A stretch of 53,340 nt of DNA, from the NCBI GenBank assembly GCA_963169165.1, contig CAUJFL010000425.1, positions 1-53,340 of the forward strand. The letters run 5' to 3'. Positions 37,912-48,370 of this stretch are shown here, piece after piece (position 1 is the stretch's first letter; every line of letters starts with the position of its first letter). The DNA is from Myxococcota bacterium. GTDB taxonomy: Bacteria; Myxococcota_A; Polyangia; Polyangiales; Polyangiaceae. The notes under the pieces are model-generated. The model saw nothing but the letters and a program-made list of their open reading frames with translations. It had not been told where the DNA came from and searched no databases. A program made the translations under genes and the position numbers.

Positions 37912-38273
37912 CGGGCGCGTGCCTCGGGGTTGGAAGGTGTTGGCAGGTTGGGAGCGTGAGCGCGGAGCCACATTCAGCGCGTCGACTCGAGCGGCGCCCG
38001 GACCGGTGTGCAAATGCAGGTCGGGGCGAGTTCGGCATACGCGTGAAGTGGGAGCGGAGCTGGCAGTCGCTGGCTGGCTCGGAGGTAGCGCATGGCTCCC
38101 ATCGGGCCAAGCGGATTCGTGCTCGGTACGCGGTCCTCGGCGGGCCCGCGCGGCCCGGCGCGCGCGACGGCGCTGGAGCCCATGCGCGCTAGCTCGGCGT
38201 TCGCGACCGAACACTGTGGTGGCGCCGGGGCGGTGACGGCGAAGGCTCCGAGCTGGTCTGAGCCTTCGCCTCG

Positions 38274-38678
38274 TCACCGCAGCGAGAACGTCCATCCGAG
38301 CGCGACGTCGTCGCCGCAGAACGCCTCGAACCTCGCGCTCTCGAGCGCCTTCGTCGCGCAGTCGGCGGCCTCTCTCCTGGACGAGGGGCTCCCGGTCAAG
38401 CTCACTTTTTTCACGCGGCCGTCGTCCGACACCAGCAGCTCGGTCTTCAGCGTGACCGCCTCGTCGGTGCGGCCGCCCAGCAGGTAGCAACGCTTCACGT
38501 CGTCGCCGAGCTTCGACATCTTCTCGCGCACGCCGGGCGGCTGGCGCGGGGTCCCGGGCGCGCAGGGCGCGGGGCCGGTCGGCTTGGGCGGGGGCGCGGC
38601 AGGTGGTTGGGCCGGCGGCGGCGTCGACGAGCAGGCGGCGAGCCACAGCGAGCAGGCGAAGATCCGCGCGGGCGACAT
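38274..38678 (-). CDS. Small lipoprotein with AgmX/PglI-C-like (TonB-C-like) domain
   Basis: Lipobox LWLAACSS; VKRCYLLGGRTDEAVTLKTELLVSDDGRVKKVSLTGSPSSRREAADCATKALESARF. Confidence 0.65.
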   Translation of the reverse strand: MSPARIFACSLWLAACSSTPPPAQPPAAPPPKPTGPAPCAPGTPRQPPGVREKMSKLGDDVKRCYLLGGRTDEAVTLKTELLVSDDGRVKKVSLTGSPSSRREAADCATKALESARFEAFCGDDVALGWTFSLR

Positions 38679-38726
38679 CCCCCGACGAGAGCGCGGATCG
38701 CGCCGCGCCTCAACGCCCTCCTCCGC

Positions 38727-39734
38727 TCAATCGCGCGCGGCCAGCGCGACCACCCGGGCCCAGGCGTCGGGGACGGGATCCTCGCCGTCGGCGACCGAGT
38801 AGCCGCAGTCGCCGCGCTCGGCGGCCGCGACGAGGGCCTCTCGCGGCGCACCGATCAAGACTGTTGCGCTGTCGCAACGTTCTTCCGGTGAGGTCGTCAC
38901 GACGAAGGTGCGGGCGTCGGCCACCACGCGCGGGGCCTCTCCCGCCGCGAGCCGCGCCCGCGTGACCTCGAAGCCCACGGCGTCCAGCAAGGCGCCGAGC
39001 GCGCTCCACGCCGCCTCTGGCCCCTCTGTGAAGAGCGTCACGCTCCGGCCGAGGCGCGGCGCTCGCCGAGAGGCGACCCACGCGAGCCTCGGGCGCGCGT
39101 CGGACCGGAGCGGACGAGCGTTGCCGTCACGCAACGACACGCTGAACAGCTCCGGCGGCGTCGCCCTGGTCGACCACGACACCCACGCGCGCGTCCCGTC
39201 CGGGCCGAGGCACGCGCCGTGGCTCGCGCCCACGGGCAGCCTGGCCTTCAGCGGCTTCTGCGCGCCGACCCACAGCTCGTGCGCGCCGCCCACCACGCGC
39301 AGCTCCACGCCCAGCCCCCGCGCGCCCTTCACGCGCGCGCCCGGCGCCAGCGGCTGTCGGCAGGGCTCGTCGGGCTCGGCCGGCGCGGGCGGGTGGTGCA
39401 GCCCCATCGTCGGCGACTCGACGAGCGTCCACGCGCCCGGCGTGCGGCGATCGGTGCGGTACTGGACGGTGGTCACCTGCGCGAAGCCGCGCTCGACGGG
39501 GCGCGGCTCGACGTTGGAGACGACGCCGCGGAGCGCGCGCGAGAGCCGCGCCACCTCCGCGTCGACCGTCAGCTCGACCTCGTGACCTCGCGGGGGGACA
39601 GCGGCGGGCGGCGGCGCGGCCGACGCGATCACCTCGGCCGAGCTCGCCGCCGACGGGAGGGTGGCGGCGATCGGCGCGGGCGGCGGCGGCGGCGCGCACG
39701 CGGCGAGGAGGCAGGCGGCGAGCGCGCCCCTCAC
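38727..39734 (-). CDS. Hypothetical lipoprotein
   Basis: [18 protein letters not shown] lipobox; start overlaps stop of downstream-listed FKBP gene by 4 bp. Confidence 0.65.
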   Translation of the reverse strand: MRGALAACLLAACAPPPPPAPIAATLPSAASSAEVIASAAPPPAAVPPRGHEVELTVDAEVARLSRALRGVVSNVEPRPVERGFAQVTTVQYRTDRRTPGAWTLVESPTMGLHHPPAPAEPDEPCRQPLAPGARVKGARGLGVELRVVGGAHELWVGAQKPLKARLPVGASHGACLGPDGTRAWVSWSTRATPPELFSVSLRDGNARPLRSDARPRLAWVASRRAPRLGRSVTLFTEGPEAAWSALGALLDAVGFEVTRARLAAGEAPRVVADARTFVVTTSPEERCDSATVLIGAPREALVAAAERGDCGYSVADGEDPVPDAWARVVALAARD

Positions 39735-40198
39735 TTCACGTCGAGCAGCTCGATGTCGAAGTAGAGCGTCGCCTTGCCGGGGATCTTCGGCGGGCTGCCG
39801 CGGTCGCCGTACCCGAGGTCGCTCGGGATCACGAGCTTGCGCTTGCCGCCCACCTTCATGCCCACGAGGCCCTTCTCCCAGCCCGCGATCACCTGACCCT
39901 GACCGATCGTGAGCTCGAACGGATCGCGGCCTACGCTGCTGTCGAACTGCTCTCCGTTCTTGAGCTTGCCCGTGTAGTGGACCTTGACCTTGCTGCCTTG
40001 CTTGGCCTCGGCGCCGGTGCCGACCTTCTCGTCGATGGCCTGAAACTCATCCTTGACAGGCGGCGCCTTGACGGTGGGCTTGGTGTCCGGCTCTTCGACC
40101 TTCTTGGCGCAGGCGACGAGCGACAGCGAGAGGAGCAGCGAGGCACCCAGGAGCGCGCGGGGAGACATGGGCGCAGGCATAGGCCAGACGTGCCCCAC
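39731..40198 (-). CDS. FKBP-type peptidyl-prolyl cis-trans isomerase lipoprotein
   Basis: [87 protein letters not shown]. Start may be an internal ATG. Confidence 0.93.
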   Translation of the reverse strand: MGHVWPMPAPMSPRALLGASLLLSLSLVACAKKVEEPDTKPTVKAPPVKDEFQAIDEKVGTGAEAKQGSKVKVHYTGKLKNGEQFDSSVGRDPFELTIGQGQVIAGWEKGLVGMKVGGKRKLVIPSDLGYGDRGSPPKIPGKATLYFDIELLDVK

Positions 40199-40208
40199 CG
40201 AGAAGCGC

Positions 40209-43034
40209 TCACCGCGACTTCTTCGCCGTCGCGAGGACGTCGCGGAGGGCGCGCCCGGTGTGCGAGCGCGCGACCTTCGTGATGTCCTCCGGCGTGCCGA
40301 CCGCGACGATCTCGCCGCCCCTGTCGCCGCCCTCGGGGCCCACGTCGATCACCCAGTCGCTGACCGCGACGACGTCGAGGTTGTGCTCGATCACGAGCAC
40401 CGTGTTGCCCTGATCACACAATTCTGACAGGGCGCGCACCAGCTCCTCGATGTCGGAGAAATGCAGGCCCGTCGTCGGCTCGTCGAGCACGTAGACGGTG
40501 CGGCCCGTCGCGCGCTTCGCGAGCTCGCGCGCGAGCTTCACGCGCTGCGCCTCCCCGCCCGACAGCGTCGTCGCGGCCTGCCCGAGCACCAGGTAACCGA
40601 GGCCGACCCGCGCGAGCGCCTCGAGCTTGTCGCGCAGCTTGGGCACCGACTGGAAGAGCTCGGCCGCGCGCTCGACGGTGAGCTCGAGCACGTCGGAGAT
40701 CGACAGGCCGCGGTACATCACCTCGAGCGTCTCGCGCCCGTAGCGGCGCCCCTGGCACGCCTCGCACTTGACGAAGACGTCGGGCAAGAAATGCATCTCG
40801 ACCTTGGCGACGCCGTCGCCCTGGCACGCCTCGCACCGCCCGCCCTTCACGTTGAACGAGAAGCGGCTGGCCTTGTAGCCGCGCGCGCGCGCCTCCGGCA
40901 GCCCGGCGAACAGCTCGCGCAGCAGCGTGAACATCCCGGTGTAGGTGGCCGGGTTCGAGCGCGGCGTGCGGCCTATCGGCGCCTGATCGATGCTGACAAC
41001 CTTGTCGACATGCGACAGCCCCTCGACGCGATCGCAGTCGCCGATCGGCGCGCCGGCCCCGTACAGCGACGCGCGCAGGGCCGGCAGGAGCGTGTCGACG
41101 ACGAGGCTGCTCTTGCCGGAGCCCGACACGCCCGTGACGCAGGTGAACAGGCCGAGCGGCACCTCGACCGTGACGTCGCGCAGGTTGTGGGCGCGCGCGC
41201 CGGACACGCGCAGCACCTTCTTGGTGGGCTTGCGGCGGCGCGGCAGCTCGAGGCGCTTCTGACCCGAGAGATAGGGTCCGGTCACGCTGCGCGGATCGCG
41301 GGCGACGTCGGCGGGCGTGCCCACGGCCACGATCTCGCCGCCGTGCACGCCGGCCTTCGGGCCCATGTCGATCAGCCAGTCGGCGGCCGCGATCGTCTCC
41401 TTGTCGTGCTCGACGACCAGCACCGAGTTGCCGATGTCGGCGAGGCGCCGCAGCGCCGTGATCAGGCGCGCGTTGTCGCGGGCGTGCAGGCCGACCGAGG
41501 GCTCGTCGAGCACGTAGAGGACGCCGACGAGCGCCGCGCCGATCTGCGTCGCGAGGCGGATGCGCTGCCCTTCGCCGCCCGAGAGCGTCGCGCCGCCGCG
41601 ATCGAGCGTCAGGTAGTCGAGCCCGACCTCGAGCAAGAACCCGAGCCGCGCGATCACCGCGGCGAGCAGCGGCGCGGCCACCTTGCGCGCCTGCCCCCCG
41701 AGCTCGTCCGAGTCGCCCAGCGCGCGGAGGAAGTCGCGCAGCGCGCCGAGCGGCAGCGCGCCGAGCTCGGCGATCGAGCGATCCCCCAGGCGCACCGCGA
41801 GCGCCTCCTTGCGCAGCCGCTTGCCGCCGCAGTCGACGCAGGTCCGCACCGCCGCGAAGCGAGCCGCGTCGTCGTCCGCGTCGTCGTCGTCGAGCTCTCC
41901 GTCGTCGTCTGGCGAGTCGCCGTCGAGGCGCTGCGAGAGCCGCGCGACCAGCCCCACGTACGCGCGCTTGCCCTTCTTCGCGGGGGCGCCGTCGAGGATC
42001 GCGCCGCGCGCGGCCTCGGGCAAATCGCGCCAGGGGACGTCGGGCGGGACGCCGAGCGCCTCGACCGCGCGCCCGAGCTCGGTCGCGTACGCCACCGAGC
42101 CGCGCCGCCCCCAACCGAGCACGACGCCCTCGCGCAGCGTGAGGGCGGGGCTGCCGACGCAGCGCTCGGGATCGATCACCCGTCGCTCGCCGAGCCCACC
42201 GCAAGACGGACACGCGCCGTGCGGGCCGTTGAAGGAGAAGAGCCGCGGCTCGATGGGCGGCAACGACACGCCGCAGGCGACGCAGGCGAACCGCTCGCTC
42301 AGCACCTCGGGCTCGCGCGCGCCCTCCTCGAGGACGTACAGCACGCCGGAGCCGAGCTTGAGCGCGAGCTCGACCGAGTCGGCCACGCGGCCCGCGAGGC
42401 CATCCTTCAGCACGACGCGATCGACGACGACCTCGAGATCGTGCGCGCGTGACTTGTCGAGCACGAGCTCGTCGCCGAGGTCGATCACCTGGCCGTCGAT
42501 CCGCGCGCGGACGAACCCCTCGCGGCGGAGCTTCTCGAGCTCGAGCTTCAGCTCGCCCTTCCGGTGGTGCGCGATGGGCGCCAGCACCGACAGGCGCGCC
42601 CCTGGGCCGCGCGACAGGATGCGGTCGACGATCTCTTGCACGGTCTGCGCGGCGATCCTCGCGCCGCACGACGGGCAGTGCGGCGTGCCGGCCCGCGCGA
42701 ACAGCAGGCGCAGGTAGTCGGCGATCTCGGTGACGGTGCCGACGGTCGAGCGCGGGCTCTTGCCGAGCGCGCGCTGCTCGATCGCGATCGCGGGAGAGAG
42801 CCCGGTGATGAGCTCGACGTCGGGCTTGGCCAGCTGCTCGAGGAACTGCCGCGCGTACGCCGACAGCGACTCGACGTAGCGTCTCTGCCCCTCGGCGTAG
42901 ATGGTGTCGAACGCGAGGCTGCTCTTGCCCGAGCCGGAGGGGCCGGTGATGACCACCAGCTTTCCGCGCGGGATCTCGCACGAGACGCCCTTCAAATTGT
43001 GTTGACGGGCGTTGCGGACGACGAGGTGCTCCAC
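40209..43034 (-). CDS. uvrA: Excinuclease ABC subunit A
   Basis: Two ATPase halves ([56 protein letters not shown]), zinc-binding [25 protein letters not shown]. Confidence 0.97.
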   Translation of the reverse strand: MEHLVVRNARQHNLKGVSCEIPRGKLVVITGPSGSGKSSLAFDTIYAEGQRRYVESLSAYARQFLEQLAKPDVELITGLSPAIAIEQRALGKSPRSTVGTVTEIADYLRLLFARAGTPHCPSCGARIAAQTVQEIVDRILSRGPGARLSVLAPIAHHRKGELKLELEKLRREGFVRARIDGQVIDLGDELVLDKSRAHDLEVVVDRVVLKDGLAGRVADSVELALKLGSGVLYVLEEGAREPEVLSERFACVACGVSLPPIEPRLFSFNGPHGACPSCGGLGERRVIDPERCVGSPALTLREGVVLGWGRRGSVAYATELGRAVEALGVPPDVPWRDLPEAARGAILDGAPAKKGKRAYVGLVARLSQRLDGDSPDDDGELDDDDADDDAARFAAVRTCVDCGGKRLRKEALAVRLGDRSIAELGALPLGALRDFLRALGDSDELGGQARKVAAPLLAAVIARLGFLLEVGLDYLTLDRGGATLSGGEGQRIRLATQIGAALVGVLYVLDEPSVGLHARDNARLITALRRLADIGNSVLVVEHDKETIAAADWLIDMGPKAGVHGGEIVAVGTPADVARDPRSVTGPYLSGQKRLELPRRRKPTKKVLRVSGARAHNLRDVTVEVPLGLFTCVTGVSGSGKSSLVVDTLLPALRASLYGAGAPIGDCDRVEGLSHVDKVVSIDQAPIGRTPRSNPATYTGMFTLLRELFAGLPEARARGYKASRFSFNVKGGRCEACQGDGVAKVEMHFLPDVFVKCEACQGRRYGRETLEVMYRGLSISDVLELTVERAAELFQSVPKLRDKLEALARVGLGYLVLGQAATTLSGGEAQRVKLARELAKRATGRTVYVLDEPTTGLHFSDIEELVRALSELCDQGNTVLVIEHNLDVVAVSDWVIDVGPEGGDRGGEIVAVGTPEDITKVARSHTGRALRDVLATAKKSR

Positions 43035-43274
43035 GAGGGCCCGCGACCCTAGGGCGAGCGAGCGACGAGTGGAAGCCTCATGCGACGACGCGGCGCGGCG
43101 TTGTGTGCGCTGAGCGCGTCACCTCCCGCATGTTGGGCTTGATGAAATGCGTAGAATCGGGCGGACCGCGGCCACCGGGCCGGGCATGGCGGGCGCGGCA
43201 CGGCGATCACCTCGCGCGGGGAGACGCAAGCCGCTCGCGTTGACATACAGGCGAAGCGCGTATGAACTGCTGGC

Positions 43275-44336
43275 ATGCGCCCTCTCTCTCTGCTGGTGCT
43301 CGGCCTCGGTGTCGCTGGCGTCCTCGCGGTGGGCTGTGGCGGCGGTGAAGGCTCCTCGGAGAGCGGCGCCCAGCCCGGCGGCGACGCGGCTGGCGGCGGT
43401 CAGGCGGGTCAAGCGGGGGGCGTCGGCGGCCACGCTGCTGGCGCCGCTGGCGCGCACGACGCCGGCGCCGGTGGGGGCGGCGCGGCGGGATCGTCGGCGG
43501 GCGGCAGCGGCGGCGCGGGAGCCTCGGCCGGCGCGGGGGGGACGGCCGGCAAGCCCGCCGCGGGCGCGGGAGGCAAGGGCGGCGGGGGAGCCGGGTCCGC
43601 GGGCAAGGCAGGAGGGCCTCCAGCGCTCCCGGTCTGCGACTGCTTCGTCAAGGAGGCATGGTGTGGCGCAGGCGTCGCGAAGGAGGCCGAGAAGCGAGGC
43701 TGCAGCGTGCCCCTCCTGCCCGCGCACGCCGACGACATCCTCGCGTGCCCGGGCGGCGAGTGGGGCGTGAAAGAGAGCTGCGACAAGGGCTGCGTCGAGG
43801 CCGCCGCGGGGACCGCCGACACTTGCAAGCTCGATCCGTGTGACTTCGCCGCCGTGAAGGACGCGCCGTACATCAAGTATGGCCTGCACCCCGACGCCTC
43901 GGACGCGCTCGCGGCGATCGGCCTCGACGCGGGCGACATTTCCCAGACGATCGGCAGCGCCTCGGCCTCGGCGGGCACGCACGCGAAGGACGGCGCGGCC
44001 GAGGGCAAGGACTACTCCGCGGCGACCGATCTCCGCGTGGTGGGCCTGAGCCAGGCGCAGATCAAGGACCGCCTCGAGAAGCTGGCCTCGGTCGGCTTCG
44101 TCGCGTGGTACCGCTGGCCTGGCCACGACGGCTGGCCGAGCGACGAAGCGCCACACATCCACGCCGTCTGGGTCGGCGCGAAGATGAAGCTGTCCTTGCG
44201 CGACCAGGTGCGTGACTGGGTAGCCGGGAAGAACGGTCTCGCCAGTCACACGAAATACACATTCTACACGTGGAAACAGTGTCGCATCGACGCCATCTGG
44301 CAGCGGTACCTGGAGCACAACCCCGCGCAGGGGTGA
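43275..44336 (+). CDS. Exported lipoprotein with long Gly/Ala-rich linker, unknown C-terminal domain
   Basis: Lipobox GVLAVGCGGG, ~100 aa G/A/S-rich linker, Cys-rich domain PVCDCFVKEAWCGAGVAKEAEKRGC. Confidence 0.7.
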   Translation: MRPLSLLVLGLGVAGVLAVGCGGGEGSSESGAQPGGDAAGGGQAGQAGGVGGHAAGAAGAHDAGAGGGGAAGSSAGGSGGAGASAGAGGTAGKPAAGAGGKGGGGAGSAGKAGGPPALPVCDCFVKEAWCGAGVAKEAEKRGCSVPLLPAHADDILACPGGEWGVKESCDKGCVEAAAGTADTCKLDPCDFAAVKDAPYIKYGLHPDASDALAAIGLDAGDISQTIGSASASAGTHAKDGAAEGKDYSAATDLRVVGLSQAQIKDRLEKLASVGFVAWYRWPGHDGWPSDEAPHIHAVWVGAKMKLSLRDQVRDWVAGKNGLASHTKYTFYTWKQCRIDAIWQRYLEHNPAQG

Positions 44337-44479
44337 TCGCGGGGCGCGCGTTCAGCTGTCATCGTCTCCGCGAGGGAGGACGTGGCGCGCGTGAAGGGTG
44401 GCAGGCGGCGCGCCAGGCGCGGGTGAACCGCCGCGACCGACGGCTCCCACGGCTCCCCCCCCCCGAGCCCCCGCGGTCC

Positions 44480-45049
44480 TCAGGGGCAACACTGGAGCTG
44501 CGTGTGATCCTCGCGGAGCGAGGCGAAGGGCTTGTCGCAAGGCAGATTTTGCTCGTTGTCCTTGCACACCCAGGCCGCGTCGTAGGTCACCCCAAGCACG
44601 GTGGCGCCGCAGCGGTCGTCGTCGGCCTGCGAGCGCACACAGTTGTCACCGGCGCCGGCGCCACCTTGCCCGGCCTGGCCGCCAGCGCCCGTGAGGGGCT
44701 CCGACGCGCCGACGCACGTGGTCGTGTCACCCGGCGGGAAGTAGTACACATACGTGACCTCGCGCTCCGCGGCCCCGTCCTCGCTGACCTTCACCTTCTG
44801 GGTACACTTGCGCTCGTAGCCTGCGGTCGGGCAGCTGCCGGTCGACCACTTGCTCCCGACGGCCTCGCACTCGCCCTTGACGTCGTAGTCGGCGGGGTCG
44901 GCCACGAAGTAGCACGCCTTGGCGGAGGTGCAGTGTCCGCCGGTCAGGCTGCCACCCGCGCTGCCCGCGGGCGATGAGTCGCTTCCCCCGCAGGCGGCCG
45001 CGACGAGCACACAGAAGACTCCCAGGACACTCCCTCGACGATGCATCAT
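44480..45049 (-). CDS. Putative Cys-rich lipoprotein
   Basis: MMHRRGSVLGVFCVLVAAACGGSDSS lipobox; Cys-rich body. Confidence 0.65.
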   Translation of the reverse strand: MMHRRGSVLGVFCVLVAAACGGSDSSPAGSAGGSLTGGHCTSAKACYFVADPADYDVKGECEAVGSKWSTGSCPTAGYERKCTQKVKVSEDGAAEREVTYVYYFPPGDTTTCVGASEPLTGAGGQAGQGGAGAGDNCVRSQADDDRCGATVLGVTYDAAWVCKDNEQNLPCDKPFASLREDHTQLQCCP

Positions 45050-45324
45050 CGGCAGCTAGGCTTTCCGCCACAAGGGCGACGTGGCTGTGGACGAGACCCC
45101 AGGCCCGAGCCGTGCATGCAGGGGGCGCCGCGCGGCTCGTCGTGGGCGAGAGCGCCTTCTAGCACGCGCACGCCGGTCTCTGCAATGCCCAGGGAGGGGC
45201 AGGGCGCACGCCGACGAGACGACGCTGGCGACGATATCGCAGGGCGGACGCATGGTGGCCTCGCGACAATGGTGCGCCATGACGAAGCAGCAGACGAGCC
45301 GCGGAGCGGCGAGGCAGCGCCGTC

Positions 45325-45669
45325 ATGCCCATGGTGCGGCAAGGAGCTTCGGGTCAGGAGGGTCAGGAGGACGCAAGTACCCAAGGGACGCAGGCCGTCG
45401 GCCAGCTGGTCGCGGACGTCGCGCCCGCGCTCGCCCGCATCGCGGAGGCGGCGCTGGCGCCCGCAGCGTCGCCGTCGGCGTCATCCCTGGCGGTGGACGC
45501 GAGCGGGAAGAGTGTGCCGATGCCGGAGCTCGCGAACGACATCGAGAACCTGGGCGTGGTGACGGAGGCCGCGGCAGAGGAGGGAGGCGACCTCGATGTC
45601 GGGGCCGCCCTGCACTCCAGGCTCTCTGACCGTCTGTCAGGCTCCACCTTCGGGACAGCCGTTGTGTGA
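45325..45669 (+). CDS. Low-confidence small ORF
   Basis: 114-aa ORF; acidic/Ala-rich, no recognised domain; neighbouring frames also open. Confidence 0.2.
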   Translation: MPMVRQGASGQEGQEDASTQGTQAVGQLVADVAPALARIAEAALAPAASPSASSLAVDASGKSVPMPELANDIENLGVVTEAAAEEGGDLDVGAALHSRLSDRLSGSTFGTAVV

Positions 45670-45849
45670 TCCGGCCAGTTTCGGCGACAGGTGCTTCGGT
45701 ACGTGGTGGTCTGCCTATGCGCCTGAATGGGTCCTTCACGCGGCTGATCGATGCGGGGTACTCCGCGAACCTCCGCGAACATGTGTCAATAGCCTTGGGT
45801 CGGCGGTCCGGACGTAGCGTTCGATCGCGTGCACGCCCCCTTGGGCGCT

Positions 45850-46095
45850 TCAGTCGGTGTGGGTGTGGGTGGTCTTGTCCTTCCTGCGGGTGTGTCCGCC
45901 CAGCTCGAGCTCGTACGCGTTGTTGACGAGGCGGTCGAGGATTGCGTCGGCGACCGCGGAGGCGAGCGGGGAGAGCGCCGGCTGTCCGCCACCGACGCTC
46001 CGCCACGAGGCCTCCGGCGCGCGCGGCCTCTGCCACAGGTAGAGCGGCACGGGGATCAGCACCCGCCCGGCCACAACCGCCACCGCCATCAGCAC
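45850..46095 (-). pseudogene. IS21-family IstB ATPase C-terminal remnant
   Basis: ADAILDRLVNNAYELELGGHTRRKDK matches the conserved IstB C-terminus; N-terminal Walker region absent. Confidence 0.55.
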
Positions 46096-46246
46096 CCGCC
46101 GCGGGCGGGTGCTGCGCCCCGTGCCCAGTCGTCGGCTCTGGGTCGGCTCACGAAGCCTGGCGTCGGCGAGGCGATCGCGCCCGCGAGCGCCGCTTCATGC
46201 GCCGCGGGTCGGGCGCGGCCCGGTGTTCACCCGAGCTGAGCGCGCT

Positions 46247-47881
46247 CTATTCGTACCAGATGGGCGCCGAGACGAGCGCGTCGCCGTCGGTCTGCCGCGC
46301 GACCACGAAGTAGTAGGTCGGCTGCTTCACCTGCACCGAGAAGCTCAGGGTGCAGGGGTTGTCGCCCTTGCACGCGCCCTCGCCGACCTTGCCGCCCTTG
46401 GGATCGTACACGATCACGCTCGCGAAGCCGTCCTTCGGCTGCTTGTCCTTCAGCTTGACGGTGAGCTTCGTGGCGCCGAGCCCCTCGAGCGCCGAGCCCA
46501 TCCAGCACTTGTCATCGGCCAGGAGGGCGATGCTGGCCGTGTCGTCGTTGGTCGCCGCGGTGCGGTTGGCCGCGACGCCCGCCCGGATCGTGATGCGGCT
46601 GAGCGAGGGCGCCCACACGATCGTCGCCCTGGACGAGTCGCCCCAGCCTCCGTGGTGGTTGTCCTCGTTCCACGACGGCGAGACCCTCCAGCCGTTGTTG
46701 AGGATCAAGCGATACTTGTCGAGGTGGGTGGCGAAGGACGCGCCGCCGTTGAATTCGACCAGGCGCACCTTGTCCTCGGCGACCGGGTAGTACTTGTACC
46801 CGTGCATGTCGGCCGGATCTGGCGGGTGGTTGAACTGCGCGAGGCACGGCGCGCACTTCGCCACCTCCTGATAGATCTCGGGGATGTTGATCGCCATCTT
46901 GTAATATTTGTCAGGGAAGAGCACGTTGAAATGGCCCGTCCACTTGCTGTACTGCGCGCCCTCGAAGATTCCGTTCTCCCAGCCGCAGCCCGCGACGAAG
47001 GTGCCGGGATCGTTGTGTTTGTTGGCGGCGTCCTGACAGCTCTTGTACTGGGTCGGGGTCAGGTGGTTGTGGTGGTCGGAGAGCCACAGAAAGTCGAGCG
47101 GCGGGCTGCTCTTCTTCGCGTGGTCGAAGGCCTCTCCGGGCGGCCCGCTGTCGCTGCCCGCGGCGTCGGGAGACAGGTGCGTGTGCGCGTGCAGCCCTCC
47201 CCAGTAGGGCTGAAAGTCACCCACCACACAACCCTTGCGATCAGCCGTCGTCGCGCAGTCCTTGGCGCAGCTGGCCGGCGTCTCTCCCGCCTCGCACGCG
47301 CCGTCGCCGCACTTGTCGCAGCCGCCGCAGTCCTCGGGGCATCCGGCGCAGGTCTCGCCGCTCGCGCACACGCCGTCGCCGCACGGCTTGCAGGCGCCGC
47401 AGTCCTTGGCGCACGACGCGCAAGTCTCGGCCGCGCCGCACACGCCGTCGCCGCACCCCGCGCACGCGCCGCAGTCATCGGGGCAGCTCGTGCAGGCCTC
47501 GCCCGAGGCGGCCGAGCACGCTCCGTCTCCGCACGCCGAGCAGGGGCCGCAGTCCTTGGCGCACGACTCGCACGACTCGAGCCCTCCCGTGAGCTGCGCG
47601 CAGACGCCGTCGCCGCACACGGGGCACTCTCCGCAGTCTGAAGCGCAGGTGCCGCACTGCTCTCCCGACTCGTGGTCGCATCGCCCGTCGCCGCAGGACT
47701 CGAGCGCCTGTCCTCCGGCGCCGCCCGACGCGCTCCCACCGGCGCCGGAGGCGCCTCCGGCCGCCACGCCGGTGTCGACCTCGGACGAGCCGCCCGAGCA
47801 GCCGCTGGCGGGCAACAGCAACGAACCAGCGCCAGCAGAGGCCGCGAGCGTGAGGAGGAACCACGGGGGGCGTCGCCGCAT
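46247..47881 (-). CDS. Exported PHP-domain (CehA/McbA-like) metallohydrolase with six N-terminal Cys-rich repeats
   Basis: Lipobox-like LLLPASGCSGG; CGDGVC..ETCxSCxxDCGxC repeats x6; PHP motif YWGGLHAHTHLSPDA...LDFLWLSDHHNHLT. Confidence 0.82.
   Translation of the reverse strand: MRRRPPWFLLTLAASAGAGSLLLPASGCSGGSSEVDTGVAAGGASGAGGSASGGAGGQALESCGDGRCDHESGEQCGTCASDCGECPVCGDGVCAQLTGGLESCESCAKDCGPCSACGDGACSAASGEACTSCPDDCGACAGCGDGVCGAAETCASCAKDCGACKPCGDGVCASGETCAGCPEDCGGCDKCGDGACEAGETPASCAKDCATTADRKGCVVGDFQPYWGGLHAHTHLSPDAAGSDSGPPGEAFDHAKKSSPPLDFLWLSDHHNHLTPTQYKSCQDAANKHNDPGTFVAGCGWENGIFEGAQYSKWTGHFNVLFPDKYYKMAINIPEIYQEVAKCAPCLAQFNHPPDPADMHGYKYYPVAEDKVRLVEFNGGASFATHLDKYRLILNNGWRVSPSWNEDNHHGGWGDSSRATIVWAPSLSRITIRAGVAANRTAATNDDTASIALLADDKCWMGSALEGLGATKLTVKLKDKQPKDGFASVIVYDPKGGKVGEGACKGDNPCTLSFSVQVKQPTYYFVVARQTDGDALVSAPIWYE
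47260..47700 (-). repeat. Six Cys-rich coding repeats CGDGxCxxxxETCxSCxxDCGxC
   Basis: Read directly from the translation of 46247..47881. Confidence 0.8.
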
Positions 47882-47932
47882 GAATGGAGAGAGTAGTCGA
47901 GCGCGGCGCGCGCGCGAAGCGACACGTCGACG

Positions 47933-48214
47933 CTACGCCCCGCGCGGAGGGCCGAACCGTCGCTGGCTCCTCTCCCTCGCGCGCGCCGCCTCGACGGCGC
48001 GGTCACGCTTCTTGGAGGTCGTGGTCAGCGTCGCCACGAGCCGCTCGGTCGCGGCCGTCACCTCGTCGACGGCCCGCGAGAAGCTCGCGAGGTTGGCCGC
48101 CGAAGGCCGCGTGGACCCGCTGATCTTGCGGACGTACTGCAGCGCGGCGGCGCGGATCTCGTCGTCGGTCGCGGGTGGTTCGAAGTGCGAGAGGGTTCGG
48201 ATGTTACGGCACAT
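47933..48214 (-). CDS. DUF2277 family protein
   Basis: MCRNIRTLSHFEPPATDDEIRAAALQYVRKISGSTRPSAANLASFSRAVDEVTAATERLVATL. Confidence 0.88.
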   Translation of the reverse strand: MCRNIRTLSHFEPPATDDEIRAAALQYVRKISGSTRPSAANLASFSRAVDEVTAATERLVATLTTTSKKRDRAVEAARARERSQRRFGPPRGA

Positions 48215-48370
48215 GCGCGGGCGCATGATAGACGGCGCCCCGGTCACGCGGGGAGGCCGAGCGCGGGAGACTGGCGAAGCTGGGCGAGGGAGGACGGGAC
48301 GCGGGCGCCGAGGTCGACGCCGACGCTCCCTCCCCTCCCCCTCGGCCGCGAGAACCTGTACAGCTCACCC

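Noticed and set aside
43049-44318. Minus-strand ORFs opposite the 43275..44336 lipoprotein
   Set aside because: Antisense frames of a Gly/Ala-rich linker; plus strand has lipobox and Cys-rich domain.
44455-44464. C10 homopolymer
   Set aside because: Intergenic between convergent genes; no frame or regulatory consequence visible.
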